Below are positions 24,980 through 33,149 of a stretch of DNA of 44,494 nucleotides, in pieces; position 1 is the stretch's first letter; each line of letters opens with the position of its first letter. The notes beneath the pieces are model-generated. The model searched no databases. It saw nothing but the letters and a program-made list of their open reading frames with translations, and was not told where the DNA came from. The position numbers were made by a program, and so were the translations under genes. The DNA comes from Sphingobium sp. (lineage in GTDB: Bacteria > Pseudomonadota > Alphaproteobacteria > Sphingomonadales > Sphingomonadaceae), in contig JAGIAA010000022.1 in the NCBI GenBank assembly GCA_017745115.1, forward strand, positions 1 to 44,494. The letters are read 5' to 3'.

Positions 24980-25003
24980 TTCGGCCAATAATTCGGTCAG
25001 TAA
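24968..25003 (+). repeat. Triple 12-bp tandem repeat at the trpE stop
   Basis: TTCGGCCAGTAA, TTCGGCCAATAA and TTCGGTCAGTAA lie head to tail at 24968-24979, 24980-24991 and 24992-25003. All are in the trpE frame, and each encodes Phe-Gly-Gln-stop. The first is the actual end of trpE. Confidence 0.97.
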
Positions 25004-25090
25004 AAAGTCCACTTCCCCTACGCCGCGAAAAGTCGTTTCTCAGCGGACGATCTGAGCTTGATCTGGATCCGGCAACTTGGGGAACGGCAC

Positions 25091-26503
25091 ATGAAACGAC
25101 GCATCGGCCTGGCTTGCAGCACTGTCGCACTGGCACTCTGCGCAACGAGCGCGCCTGCGCAGGAACAGCGCCCCGACCAGGTCACCTTTCGCGCGCTCTA
25201 TAAGGAGCTGGTCGAGACTGACACCAGCATCACCACGGGTAGCTGCACTGCACTCGCAGACAAGATCGAAGTGCATCTGCGCGCCGCCGGCTTCGGCGAC
25301 AAGGACATCACGCGCTTTGCCGTGCCCGAATATCCAAAAGAGGGTGGCCTTGTCGTCATCCTGCCCGGCACGTCGGCCACGCTGAAGCCCATCCTGCTGC
25401 TCGGCCATATCGACGTGGTCACCGCCCGGCGCGAGGATTGGACCCGAGATCCCTACACGCTCATCGAGGAAGGCGGCTATTTCTATGGCCGCGGCACCGC
25501 CGACATGAAGGCGATGGACGCCATCTGGATCGACATGATGATGCGCTTCAAGCAGGAAGGGACCAAGCTCAAGCGCACGCTGAAGCTCGCTCTCACCTGC
25601 GGCGAGGAAACCAGCACCGCCTTCAACGGCGCCAACTGGCTCGCGCAGAACAAACGCGACCTCATCGACGCCGAGTTCGCTCTCAACGAAGGTGGCGGCG
25701 GACGAACAGACGGAAACGGCAAGGTCACTCGCATGTCGCTGCACGTCGGCGAGAAGGCGGCCAGCAATTTTCGCATCGAGGCCACGAACGAGGGCGGCCA
25801 TAGCTCCGCCCCGGTACGCGACAATGCGATCTACGAGCTGTCGGACGCGCTGGTGAAGATCCGCGAATTCGAATTCCCGCTCATGCTCAACGACACGACG
25901 CGGGCCTTTTTCGGTAGGCTTGGGCCGACGATGAACGACGAGACCGGCCGGGCGATGACCGCCATTGCGGCGAACCCGAACGACAAGGCGGCCGAGGCCG
26001 TCCTCAACAAGGACAAGAGCTATCATTCGATGCTGCGCACGACCTGCGTCGCGACATTGCTCGACGGCGGCCATGCCAACAACGCCCTGCCCCAGCGCGC
26101 CGGCGCGAACATCAATTGCCGCATCTTTCCCGGCATCTCCACCGAGACCGTGCGTGCGACGCTGGAAAAGGTAATTGGCGACCCGAGGATGACGGTGAAG
26201 CTGACCGACGATCGCGGCCCCGCCGCCAAGCCGCCGCCGCTCTCGCCAGCCATCGTGGGGCCCGCCGAGAAGCTGGTTGCCAAATATTATCCGGGCGTAC
26301 CGCTCGTGCCGACCATGTCCACCGGCGCGACCGACGGCATCTTCCTGGAAGCGGTCGGCATTCCCTCCTACGGACCGCCGGGTCTCTACGGCGATCCGGA
26401 CGGCAATGGCACGCACGGCCTCAACGAGCGCGCCAACGTCAAATCCGTCTATACAGGGCGCGATCTCCTGACCGAGCTGGTGAAGGTCTACGCCTCGCAA
26501 TAG
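25091..26503 (+). CDS. Exported M20-family metallopeptidase/amidohydrolase
   Basis: The 470-residue protein from ATG 25091 (GGGGAA upstream) has a signal peptide MKRRIGLACSTVALALCA then TSAPAQ. It is a zinc-dependent M20 enzyme cleaving peptides or N-acyl amino acids, probably in the periplasm. Metal and catalytic motifs are LLGHIDVV (His, Asp), YGRGTADMKA (bridging Asp), LTCGEETSTAF (catalytic Glu and zinc Glu), EGGHSSAP in the dimerisation domain, and GTHGLNE near the C-terminus (last zinc His). It is the first of four accessory genes between trpE and trpG. It could supply amino acids from outside peptides, but nothing links it to tryptophan directly. Confidence 0.9.
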   Translation: MKRRIGLACSTVALALCATSAPAQEQRPDQVTFRALYKELVETDTSITTGSCTALADKIEVHLRAAGFGDKDITRFAVPEYPKEGGLVVILPGTSATLKPILLLGHIDVVTARREDWTRDPYTLIEEGGYFYGRGTADMKAMDAIWIDMMMRFKQEGTKLKRTLKLALTCGEETSTAFNGANWLAQNKRDLIDAEFALNEGGGGRTDGNGKVTRMSLHVGEKAASNFRIEATNEGGHSSAPVRDNAIYELSDALVKIREFEFPLMLNDTTRAFFGRLGPTMNDETGRAMTAIAANPNDKAAEAVLNKDKSYHSMLRTTCVATLLDGGHANNALPQRAGANINCRIFPGISTETVRATLEKVIGDPRMTVKLTDDRGPAAKPPPLSPAIVGPAEKLVAKYYPGVPLVPTMSTGATDGIFLEAVGIPSYGPPGLYGDPDGNGTHGLNERANVKSVYTGRDLLTELVKVYASQ

Positions 26504-26624
26504 GATCGTTCAGCTGGGGATCGAAAGTTCAACCGCCAAGCTGCAGTGCGCACTCGCCCCATCGCGGCGTGAAACGTCGCACAGCGGTTGACCTTGCACG
26601 GCAAAACGCGGAAATGTCAGCCCA

Positions 26625-27578
26625 ATGCACGGATCGCACACCCATGCGCATGGCCATCACGGCCACCACCATCATGACCACGGCCATGACCATCATCATG
26701 GCCATAGCCATGCGCCGGCCGACTATGGCCGCGCCTTCGCCATCGGCATCGTGCTCAACTTCGGGTTCGTGCTGGTCGAGGCGACCTACGGCATCCTCTC
26801 CGGTTCCATGGCGCTGGTCGCCGATGCCGGCCACAATCTGTCGGATGTGCTCGGCCTGCTCATGGCCTGGGGCGCAACGATCCTCTCGGGCCGGTCGCCG
26901 AGCGCGCGCTTCACCTACGGCTTCAAGAGCTCGTCCATCCTCGCCGCACTGTTCAACGCCGCGCTCCTGCTCGTCGCCATCGGCGCCATTGCCGTCGAGG
27001 CCATCCAGCGCCTGCTCGCGCCGGAGCCGGTCAATGGGCACACCGTCATCATCGTCGCGGCGATCGGCATCGTCATCAACACCGCCACCGCGATCATGTT
27101 CATGTCGGGCCGCAAGGACGACCTCAATATTCGTGGCGCTTTCATGCACATGGCGGCCGATGCGCTGGTGTCGGCGGGCGTGCTCATCTCCGGGCTGCTG
27201 ATCGGCTGGACGGGGCTTCTCTGGATCGATCCGGCGACCAGCCTCGCCATTGTCGCGGTCATCGCCATCGGCACCTGGGGGCTACTTAAGGATTCGGTGA
27301 AGATGAGCCTGCTGGGCGTGCCGCCGAGCGTCGACCACAATCAGGTCGCCGTCTATCTGCGCGGCCAGCCGGGCGTCACCGAGGTTCACGACCTGCATAT
27401 CTGGCCGCTCGGCACGACCGAGACCGCCCTCACCGCGCACCTCTTCATGCCCGCCGGTCATCCCGGCAACGCCTTCCTGGCGGGCCTGACCAAGGACCTG
27501 CAGCACCAGTTCCGCATCGACCATGTGACCATCCAGATCGAGCTCGACGACGGCAAGGCCTGCGATCCTTGCCAATAA
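26625..27578 (+). CDS. CDF-family zinc/cation efflux transporter (CzcD/ZitB-like)
   Basis: The 317-residue inner-membrane antiporter exports Zn2+ (or Co2+/Cd2+) in exchange for protons. The first 29 residues contain 17 histidines and probably bind metal. Six TMs follow. The transport site residues are His70 and Asp74 in DAGHNLSD (TM2) and His175 and Asp179 in HMAADA (TM5); the HD-HD set is typical of zinc-selective members. The C-terminal cytoplasmic domain (GVTEVHDLHIWPLG, ALTAHLF) is complete and ends with two cysteines (CDPCQ). No metal regulator gene is adjacent. It begins 121 bp after the M20 gene; a TTGACC-like -35 near 26588 suggests its own promoter. Confidence 0.93.
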   Translation: MHGSHTHAHGHHGHHHHDHGHDHHHGHSHAPADYGRAFAIGIVLNFGFVLVEATYGILSGSMALVADAGHNLSDVLGLLMAWGATILSGRSPSARFTYGFKSSSILAALFNAALLLVAIGAIAVEAIQRLLAPEPVNGHTVIIVAAIGIVINTATAIMFMSGRKDDLNIRGAFMHMAADALVSAGVLISGLLIGWTGLLWIDPATSLAIVAVIAIGTWGLLKDSVKMSLLGVPPSVDHNQVAVYLRGQPGVTEVHDLHIWPLGTTETALTAHLFMPAGHPGNAFLAGLTKDLQHQFRIDHVTIQIELDDGKACDPCQ

Positions 27579-27606
27579 GGCCGCGAACGCGGCGGAGGAG
27601 AGGAGC

Positions 27607-28686
27607 ATGACCATTCGCGCGGCCCCGGTTGCGGCCATGTTTGCAGCTATGCTCGTCTTGAGCGCGCCGGCAGCAGCGCAGAGCGATCCGGCCAGGGCCA
27701 GCAGCGGCAACGTCGTCCTCAAGGATTTCGCCTTCCAGGATGGCAAGCGCCTTACTGAGGTCAGGATCGGCTACCGGACGCTGGGCGAGCCGCATCGCAA
27801 CGCCAAGGGCGAGATCGACAATGCTGTGATGATCCTTCATGGCACGGGTGGAAACGGCGGCAATTTTCTCGCCCCGGACCTGGCCAAAGCGCTGTTCAGC
27901 GCCGGCGCACCCTTCGACAAGGACAAATATTACGTCATCCTCCCCGATGCCATCGGCCATGGCGCATCGGCGAAACCCAGCGACGGCCTGCGCATGGCCT
28001 TCCCAGCTTATGACTATGCCGACATGGTCGAGACGCAGAAGCGGATGCTGGCCGAGAAGCTCGGCGTGACGAAGCTGAAGGCGATCATGGGCATGTCGAT
28101 GGGCGGCATGGTCACTTTCCAATGGGCGACGACCTATCCCGATTTCGCCGAGAAGTTCATTCCGATGGGCTGTTATCCCGTCGAGATCGGCGGGCAGAAC
28201 CGCATGTCCCGCAAGCTGCAGATCGATGCCATCAAGGGCGATCCAGGCTGGAAGGGCGGCAATTACGCCGCCCAGCCACTCGGCGGCCTGCGCAGCGCGA
28301 CCGGCATCGCGATCATGATGGGCGCGAGCCCACTCAATCTCTACACGACCCAGCCGACGCGCGCGATCGCCGACAAGGCGCTCGACGAAGCCATTGCCGG
28401 CCGGCTCGACGGCGCCGACGCGAACGACCTGATCTACCAGGTCGACGCCTCGCGCAATTACAATCCCTGGGACAAGCTCGCGCGCATCAAGGCGCCGCTC
28501 CTGTGGATCAATTTCGCGGACGACCAGGTCAATCCCGCCAGCCTCGACATCGCACCGGAAGCCCTGAAACGCATACCCAACGCGCATTTCGTGCTCGTGC
28601 CCGCAAGCAAGGAGACGCGCGGCCACGGCACTTTGTTCATGCCGCAATATTGGCTCAGCCACGTCGCCCGCTTCATGGCAGGGTAG
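27607..28686 (+). CDS. Exported alpha/beta hydrolase related to homoserine acyltransferase (MetX) fold
   Basis: The 359-residue protein has a clear signal peptide (MTIRAAPVAAMFAAMLVLSA then PAAAQ), so it acts in the periplasm or outside. The core matches the MetX-like alpha/beta hydrolase family: VRIGYRTLGEPHRN, VMILHGTGGNG, YYVILPDAIGHGASAKPS, and the nucleophile elbow GMSMGGMVTFQWA with Ser164. A C-terminal Asp (FADDQVNP) and His (RGHGT) complete the triad. True MetX enzymes are cytoplasmic, so this is more likely an esterase or amidase than a methionine-pathway enzyme. It lies 28 bp after the CDF gene with GGAGGAGAGG as ribosome site, so they may be cotranscribed. Confidence 0.85.
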   Translation: MTIRAAPVAAMFAAMLVLSAPAAAQSDPARASSGNVVLKDFAFQDGKRLTEVRIGYRTLGEPHRNAKGEIDNAVMILHGTGGNGGNFLAPDLAKALFSAGAPFDKDKYYVILPDAIGHGASAKPSDGLRMAFPAYDYADMVETQKRMLAEKLGVTKLKAIMGMSMGGMVTFQWATTYPDFAEKFIPMGCYPVEIGGQNRMSRKLQIDAIKGDPGWKGGNYAAQPLGGLRSATGIAIMMGASPLNLYTTQPTRAIADKALDEAIAGRLDGADANDLIYQVDASRNYNPWDKLARIKAPLLWINFADDQVNPASLDIAPEALKRIPNAHFVLVPASKETRGHGTLFMPQYWLSHVARFMAG

Positions 28687-28697
28687 CCGATCCTCGA

Positions 28698-28789
28698 CCG
28701 TTCGTGTCGAGTTCGAGCGAGGCGCGTGACTCGCTCGAACTCGAGACACGCGCCGCTAACGCTTCTCGACTTCGCTCGAAGCGAACGGG
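28698..28789. repeat. Family A palindromic repeat cluster with long stem
   Basis: Between two convergent genes, GTGTCGAGTTCGAGCGAG (28703-28720) pairs with CTCGCTCGAACTCGAGACAC (28729-28748) as an about 18-bp stem with a 2-nt bulge. A further family A half-copy (TTCTCGACTTCGCTCGAA, then GCGAACGG) follows up to 28789. It could terminate or stabilise both converging transcripts. Confidence 0.85.
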
Positions 28790-28804
28790 ATTTGGCAAAA
28801 ACGC

Positions 28805-29305
28805 CTAGCTTTTCGGCACGAACGCGCCCTTTTCGCGGTCCTTGACCACCTGGTCGGCGCGGAACAGCGTGCCGTTCATGGTGATGTAGACGCCCGGCGG
28901 CGCGACCTGCGCGGTCGCGAAGGCCATGCCGAGATTGAAGTGCGCATCGCTCTCCGCCATGCGCGCCGGCGACAGCGATCCGACCAGTACGACCGTCTTG
29001 CCGGCGATGTCGGCCAGCGCCGCCGCCGTCTGGGTCATCGTATCGGTGCCATGGGTAATGACGATCCGGCTGGATGGCGCTTCGCGCACGGTCTTCGCGA
29101 TCAGCGCGCGGTCTTCCTCGGTCAAATCGAGACTGTCCTTGCGCAACAGTTCGCGCACCTCGAAGGGATAGGTCACCCGCGCCAGCTCGAGCAGCCGCTT
29201 CATGATCGTGTCGCCGATCTGGAATTCGCTCAGCGCATCGAAATAGAGCTTGTCGATCGTGCCGCCGGTGGTGAGCAGGATGATGGGGTCTTGGGGCGTG
29301 GTCAT
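28805..29305 (-). CDS. Single-domain asparaginase-family protein
   Basis: The 166-residue protein covers only the N-terminal domain of type I/II L-asparaginase (full enzymes have about 330 residues). The first catalytic Thr lies in [10 protein letters not shown] and the Thr-Asp pair in [36 protein letters not shown] follows, where SD-x-x-x-N matches the end of the N-domain. The C-terminal domain is absent and the stop is followed by repeats, not by a decayed continuation. Short asparaginase-domain proteins occur in other alphaproteobacteria, so it may be a stable family rather than a pseudogene. Activity on asparagine is uncertain. It runs opposite to the trp genes and is flanked on both sides by family A repeats. 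Confidence 0.8.
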   Translation of the reverse strand: MTTPQDPIILLTTGGTIDKLYFDALSEFQIGDTIMKRLLELARVTYPFEVRELLRKDSLDLTEEDRALIAKTVREAPSSRIVITHGTDTMTQTAAALADIAGKTVVLVGSLSPARMAESDAHFNLGMAFATAQVAPPGVYITMNGTLFRADQVVKDREKGAFVPKS

Positions 29306-29317
29306 GGCCGTTTACTA

Positions 29318-29454
29318 CCCGTTCGTGTCGAGCGAAGTCGAGACACGCTAGTTCGGCCAGTCACTTCCCGATCCCACACCAGTTCCGTTCGGTTCGAGCG
29401 TAGTCGAGAACCGCCAGGCGCCACGTGTCTCGACTTCGCTCGACACGAACGGGG
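29318..29454. repeat. Three family A palindromic repeat units
   Basis: Units lie at 29318-29347 (CCCGTTCGTGTCGAGCGA then AGTCGAGACACG), 29385-29413 (CCGTTCGGTTCGAGCG then TAGTCGAGAACCG) and 29424-29454 (complementary orientation). They occupy most of the divergent region between the asparaginase-domain gene and trpG. Any promoter for trpG must lie among or beyond them; none was clear. Confidence 0.85.
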
Positions 29455-29497
29455 AAAAAGCCTGTTCCTTCACTCAAACCCGCACTACATGGCTCCC

Positions 29498-30082
29498 ATG
29501 ATCCTCGTCATCGACAATTATGACAGCTTCACCTGGAACCTGGTCCATTATCTGATGGAGCTGGGCGCCGAGGTCGAGGTCGTGCGCAACGACGCCATTT
29601 CGACCGGCCAGGCCATGTCGTCCGGCGCGGAGGCCTTCCTGCTCTCGCCCGGCCCTTGCACGCCCAACGAGGCCGGCATCTGCCTCGATCTCGTCGCCGC
29701 TGCCGCCGATGCCGGCAAGCCGCTGCTCGGCGTGTGCCTGGGCCACCAGACCATCGGCCAGCATTTCGGCGGTCATGTCGTCCGCGGCGGCCTCATGCAT
29801 GGCAAGACATCGCCGGTGACGCATGACGGTACCGGGCTGTTCGCGGGACTGCCTTCGCCCTTCATCGCCACGCGCTATCACTCGCTGATCGTTGAGGACA
29901 TCCCATCCTCGCTCGTTGTCAATGCGACCAGCGACGACGGTTCGGTCATGGGTTTCCGCCACGAAAGCCTGCCCATCCATAGCGTCCAGTTCCACCCTGA
30001 AAGCATCGCCACGGAACATGGCCATGCGATGCTGGCGAACTTCATGAGGCTCGCCGGGTTGAAGGTGAAAGAGCGGGCATAG
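29498..30082 (+). CDS. trpG: Anthranilate synthase component II (glutamine amidotransferase)
   Basis: This 194-residue class I amidotransferase supplies ammonia to Trp[20 protein letters not shown] is the typical N-terminus; the frame is also open from ATG 29489, three codons earlier. The oxyanion region is [13 protein letters not shown], the nucleophile Cys lies in [17 protein letters not shown], and His and Glu of the triad lie in [14 protein letters not shown]. No strong ribosome site precedes it. In this genome it is separated from trpE by four accessory genes and followed by a small ORF and a PilZ gene before trpD. A PabA role for folate synthesis is also possible, since one amidotransferase often serves both. 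Confidence 0.94.
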   Translation: MILVIDNYDSFTWNLVHYLMELGAEVEVVRNDAISTGQAMSSGAEAFLLSPGPCTPNEAGICLDLVAAAADAGKPLLGVCLGHQTIGQHFGGHVVRGGLMHGKTSPVTHDGTGLFAGLPSPFIATRYHSLIVEDIPSSLVVNATSDDGSVMGFRHESLPIHSVQFHPESIATEHGHAMLANFMRLAGLKVKERA

Positions 30083-30148
30083 CGCCGGCCAGGGCAAAAT
30101 GGCCCCGCCGCCCCGGCTCTGCTAGAAAAGCAGCGGGGGAGACGGCCA

Positions 30149-30277
30149 ATGAACATTCGCAACATCCAGTTCGATGAAATCCTGGCGGTGTCGACCGCCA
30201 CTTCGCTCGCCGTGGGCGCCATTGCAGCGGCCATCGAGAACAATATCACGGCCGATCAGCATGCCAAATCGCGGTGA
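30149..30277 (+). CDS. Small ORF of 42 residues, unknown
   Basis: ATG 30149 to TGA 30277 encodes a 42-residue peptide starting MNIRNIQFDEILAVSTATSL, then AVGAIAAAIENNITADQHAK and ending SR. A strong GGGGGAGA ribosome site lies 7 nt upstream. The middle (about 11-31) is Ala-rich and weakly hydrophobic, either an amphipathic helix or a marginal membrane segment. It lies 66 bp after trpG and 86 bp before the PilZ gene. I recognise no family. The good ribosome site and absence of a competing frame with one are the main support; it could still be chance. Confidence 0.5.
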   Translation: MNIRNIQFDEILAVSTATSLAVGAIAAAIENNITADQHAKSR

Positions 30278-30300
30278 GGCGGCATCAGCCATGCATCAAA

Positions 30301-30330
30301 TTGACGATATTCACATATTTTTCATAAGCT
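30301..30330 (+). promoter_or_regulatory. Candidate promoter for the PilZ gene
   Basis: TTGACG at 30301-30306 is followed after 17-18 bp by ATAAGC/TAAGCT. The surrounding 80 bp are clearly more AT-rich than the rest of the window. It would allow the PilZ gene, and possibly trpD onward, to be transcribed apart from trpG. Confidence 0.4.
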
Positions 30331-30363
30331 TACTAATAAGCGAAACCCAACGACCATAATAAT

Positions 30364-30711
30364 ATGGGGTTCGCAGTGAACGAGAATGACAGAGTGGAGC
30401 GCGAACAGCGTTTCCCGATCAGCGCCGACGTGCGGCTGGTCAATGATGCGGAAGACTATGCCGAGCTTGCCGTCATCGATCTTTCGCGCTCAGGCCTCGG
30501 CATCGACGGCCTGCTTCACTTCCCGCCGGAAACGCGCGTCCGCATCGATTTCCCGAGCGGTCAGGTCCGCACCGGCATCACCCGCTGGCGCGACACGTTC
30601 ACGTCCGGCGTCGCCTTCGATGTCCCGATGACCGAAAGCGACCTTGGCGGCCTCTGGCTGGCCTTGCGGAACAACCCGCGCTTCGCCCCGAAGGTCCGCT
30701 CCGCCAGCTGA
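30364..30711 (+). CDS. PilZ-domain protein, putative c-di-GMP effector
   Basis: The 115-residue protein is a stand-alone PilZ domain. The second binding motif, D/N-x-S-x-x-G, is intact: Asp39-Leu-Ser41-Arg-Ser-Gly44 in VIDLSRSGLGI. The first motif, normally R-x-x-x-R, appears as RVEREQR (10-16), where the arginines are 3 and 6 apart, so nucleotide binding may be altered. Downstream strands GQVRTGITRWRDTFTSGVAF fit the beta barrel. A GTG at 30379 is an alternative start. PilZ proteins relay c-di-GMP to motility, cellulose or envelope machinery, none of which is nearby. It sits in the trp cluster between trpG and trpD without an obvious functional tie. Confidence 0.85.
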   Translation: MGFAVNENDRVEREQRFPISADVRLVNDAEDYAELAVIDLSRSGLGIDGLLHFPPETRVRIDFPSGQVRTGITRWRDTFTSGVAFDVPMTESDLGGLWLALRNNPRFAPKVRSAS

Positions 30712-30764
30712 TCTCCCGGAACCCTCTGCTTGCGGGGGAGGCCAAGAACCGGCAAAGGCGGCAC

Positions 30765-31778
30765 ATGACTGCGCCCGAACCTGCTCTGGCTGCCCTGCCT
30801 GACCCTTCACTGCCGCTCGATGAGGCTGCGGCGGCGCACGCCTTCTCGTCGATCCTCGACTTCAAGGTCAGCGACGAGGCGATCGCGGCCTTTCTCGTCG
30901 CCCTATCGGACCGCGGCGAGACCGACATCGAGATCGCAGCGGCGGCTCGGGAGATGCGCAAGCGCCTGATCCCGATTTCCGCGCCCGAAAACGCGATCGA
31001 TGTCTGCGGCACGGGCGGCGACGGGCATCACACCCTCAATGTCTCGACCGCCGTCGCTCTGGTCGTCGCCGCCTGCGACGTGCCGGTCGCCAAGCATGGC
31101 AATCGCGCGGCCTCTTCCAAGGCAGGCGCCGCCGATACGCTCGAAGCGCTCGGCCTCAATCTCGACGTGGCGGCGGAAACCGCCGAGCGCAGCCTGGCCG
31201 ACCTCGGCATCTGCTTCCTCTTCGCACAGAAGCATCATCCCGCCCTGGTGCGCATGGGCCCGATCCGCAAATCCATCGGCCGCCGGACGATCTTCAACCT
31301 CATGGGCCCGCTCGCCAATCCGGCGGGCGTGACGCGCCAGCTCATCGGCATCGCGCGGCCGGCCTATGTCCCCATCTATGCGCGCGCGCTGGCCAGCCTC
31401 GGCACGAGGCATGCCATGGTCGTCTCCGGCGACGAGGGCCTCGACGAATTGAGCCTCGCGGGCGGCAATGACGTGGCCGAGGTCCGGGATGGCGAGACGA
31501 TCGCGATGCGCCGGATCAGCGCCGCCGATGCCGGACTGCCCAGCCATCCGGTGGAGGCGATCCGGGGCGGCGACCCCGCTCATAATGCCGCCGCTTTGAA
31601 AGCCCTGCTACAGGGCGAGCATGGCGCTTATCGCGATGCCGTCCTGTTGAATGCCGCCGCAGCGCTCATGGTCGCCGGCGCCGCCGAAACGCTACAGGAA
31701 GGCGTCGAGGAAGCCGGCGAGGCGATCGACAAGGGTCTTGCCAACGCCCTGCTCAACTGCTGGATCGCCTACCGATGA
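30765..31778 (+). CDS. trpD: Anthranilate phosphoribosyltransferase
   Basis: This 337-residue enzyme joins anthranilate and PRPP to give phosphoribosyl-anthranilate. Motifs include VCGTGGDGHHTLNVSTAVA (PRPP-binding GTGGD), AKHGNRAASSKAGAADTLEA, FLFAQKHHPAL with the paired His, GRRTIFNLMGPLANPA and VSGDEGLDELS. Length is normal. AAAGGCGGCAC precedes ATG 30765. It is separated from trpC by 115 bp containing a family A repeat pair, so trpD and trpC may not be translated at equal rates although they share a direction. Confidence 0.97.
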   Translation: MTAPEPALAALPDPSLPLDEAAAAHAFSSILDFKVSDEAIAAFLVALSDRGETDIEIAAAAREMRKRLIPISAPENAIDVCGTGGDGHHTLNVSTAVALVVAACDVPVAKHGNRAASSKAGAADTLEALGLNLDVAAETAERSLADLGICFLFAQKHHPALVRMGPIRKSIGRRTIFNLMGPLANPAGVTRQLIGIARPAYVPIYARALASLGTRHAMVVSGDEGLDELSLAGGNDVAEVRDGETIAMRRISAADAGLPSHPVEAIRGGDPAHNAAALKALLQGEHGAYRDAVLLNAAAALMVAGAAETLQEGVEEAGEAIDKGLANALLNCWIAYR

Positions 31779-31802
31779 AGTGTTTCCCTCCGTCACCCTT
31801 CC

Positions 31803-31876
31803 CGTTCGTGTCGAGCGCAGTCGAGACACGTGAAGCGCATTGTGAGCCGTCTCTCGACTTCGCTCGAGACGAACGG
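31803..31876. repeat. Family A palindromic repeat pair between trpD and trpC
   Basis: CGTTCGTGTCGAGCG then CAGTCGAGACACG (31803-31830) and the complementary copy ending GAGACGAACGG (31847-31876) can pair in the mRNA between trpD and trpC. trpC begins 18 bp after the repeat. Confidence 0.85.
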
Positions 31877-31893
31877 CGAGGTAGATTGGGCAA

Positions 31894-32685
31894 ATGACCA
31901 ACAAGCTCGACGAAATCTGCGCGACCAAACGCGAGGAAGTGGCGGCCCGCAAGGCAAGCACCAGCCTCGCGTTCCTGCAGGACCGCGCCGCCACCCAGAC
32001 GCCGCCGCGCGGCTTTCGGCGTGCGCTCGATGCCAAGGTGGCGGCAGGCGGCTATGGCCTCATTGCCGAGGTCAAGAAGGCAAGTCCGTCCAAGGGCCTG
32101 ATCCGCGCCGACTTCGATCCGCCGGCCCATGCCCGCGCTTATGAAGCGGGTGGCGCCGCCTGCCTTTCGGTGCTGACCGATGCGCCCTATTTCCAGGGCC
32201 ATGAGGATTATCTGATCGCCGCGCGCGCGGCGGTCTCGATCCCGGTCATCCGCAAGGATTTCATGGTCGATCCCTGGCAGGTGCTGGAGAGCCGGTCGAT
32301 CGGCGCCGACGCGATCCTCATTATTGTCGCGGCCCTGTCCGACGCGCAGATGCAGGAGATCGAAGAGGTCGCGCTTGGCCTCGGAATGGATGCGCTGGTC
32401 GAGGTCCACGATGCCAGCGAGTTGGAGCGTGCGCTCAATCTCCGCTCGCGGCTCATCGGCGTGAATAATCGCAATCTCAAGAATTTCACCGTCGACTTTG
32501 CAAGAACGTACGAGCTTGTCGGCAGCGCACCGCAGGGCTGCACCTTCGTCGCGGAATCCGGCCTTGGCTCCAGGGCCGATCTCGACGCCATGGCCGAGCA
32601 TGGCGTGAACTGCTTCCTGGTCGGCGAGAGCCTGATGCGACAGGCGGACGTGGAGGCGGCGACGCGCGCGCTGATCGGGGCATGA
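31894..32685 (+). CDS. trpC: Indole-3-glycerol-phosphate synthase
   Basis: This 263-residue TIM-barrel enzyme closes the indole ring from CdRP. The N-terminal segment [20 protein letters not shown] is typical. Catalytic and binding motifs are [58 protein letters not shown] and [12 protein letters not shown]. It is monofunctional, without the PRAI (TrpF) domain fused as in E. coli; trpF is not in the window. The stop overlaps moaC by 4 bp (ATGA), so trpC and moaC are coupled. Confidence 0.97.
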   Translation: MTNKLDEICATKREEVAARKASTSLAFLQDRAATQTPPRGFRRALDAKVAAGGYGLIAEVKKASPSKGLIRADFDPPAHARAYEAGGAACLSVLTDAPYFQGHEDYLIAARAAVSIPVIRKDFMVDPWQVLESRSIGADAILIIVAALSDAQMQEIEEVALGLGMDALVEVHDASELERALNLRSRLIGVNNRNLKNFTVDFARTYELVGSAPQGCTFVAESGLGSRADLDAMAEHGVNCFLVGESLMRQADVEAATRALIGA

Positions 32686-33149
32686 GCAAGCTCAGCCACA
32701 CTGACGAGGCCGGCGCCGCGCGCATGGTTGATGTGACCGCCAAGGCGGAGACCGCCCGCACCGCGACTGCCACCGGCCGCATCGATATGAACGACGCCGC
32801 TCGCGCCGCCATTGCTGACGGAAGTGCTTCGAAAGGCGACGTTTTTGCCGCTGCCCGCATCGCCGGCATCATGGCCGCCAAGAAGACCAGCGAGCTGATC
32901 CCGCTTTGCCATCCTCTGCCGATCACCGGCATCACGCTCGAGCTTGCGCTTGACGATATGGGCGCGACGGCGACCGCCACGGTCAAGACCAGCGGCAAGA
33001 CGGGCGTCGAGATGGAAGCGCTCACCGCTGCCTCGATCGCGCTCCTCACTTTATATGATATGCTCAAAGCCGTCGACAAGCACATGAAAATCAGTGGCAT
33101 TCATGTTACGTCCAAGGCCGGCGGCAAGTCGGGCGACTGGACGGCCTGA
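32682..33149 (+). CDS. moaC: Cyclic pyranopterin monophosphate synthase
   Basis: The 155-residue protein acts with MoaA in the first step of molybdenum cofactor synthesis, converting the 3',8-cyclo intermediate of GTP to cPMP. The active-site segments are [38 protein letters not shown] (catalytic Lys and His) and [19 protein letters not shown], ending [14 protein letters not shown] and [12 protein letters not shown]. Its ATG overlaps the trpC stop and its own stop abuts the GTG of moeA, so it is in a tight trpC-moaC-moeA unit. Confidence 0.97.
   Translation: MSKLSHTDEAGAARMVDVTAKAETARTATATGRIDMNDAARAAIADGSASKGDVFAAARIAGIMAAKKTSELIPLCHPLPITGITLELALDDMGATATATVKTSGKTGVEMEALTAASIALLTLYDMLKAVDKHMKISGIHVTSKAGGKSGDWTA

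Noticed and set aside
26625..26711. Low-complexity CAC/CAT-rich stretch as a repeat
   Set aside because: It is the histidine-rich N-terminus of the CDF zinc exporter, a known family feature.
28698..28789. CRISPR-like repeat structure
   Set aside because: Units are inverted palindromes of unequal spacing with no unique spacers and no cas genes.
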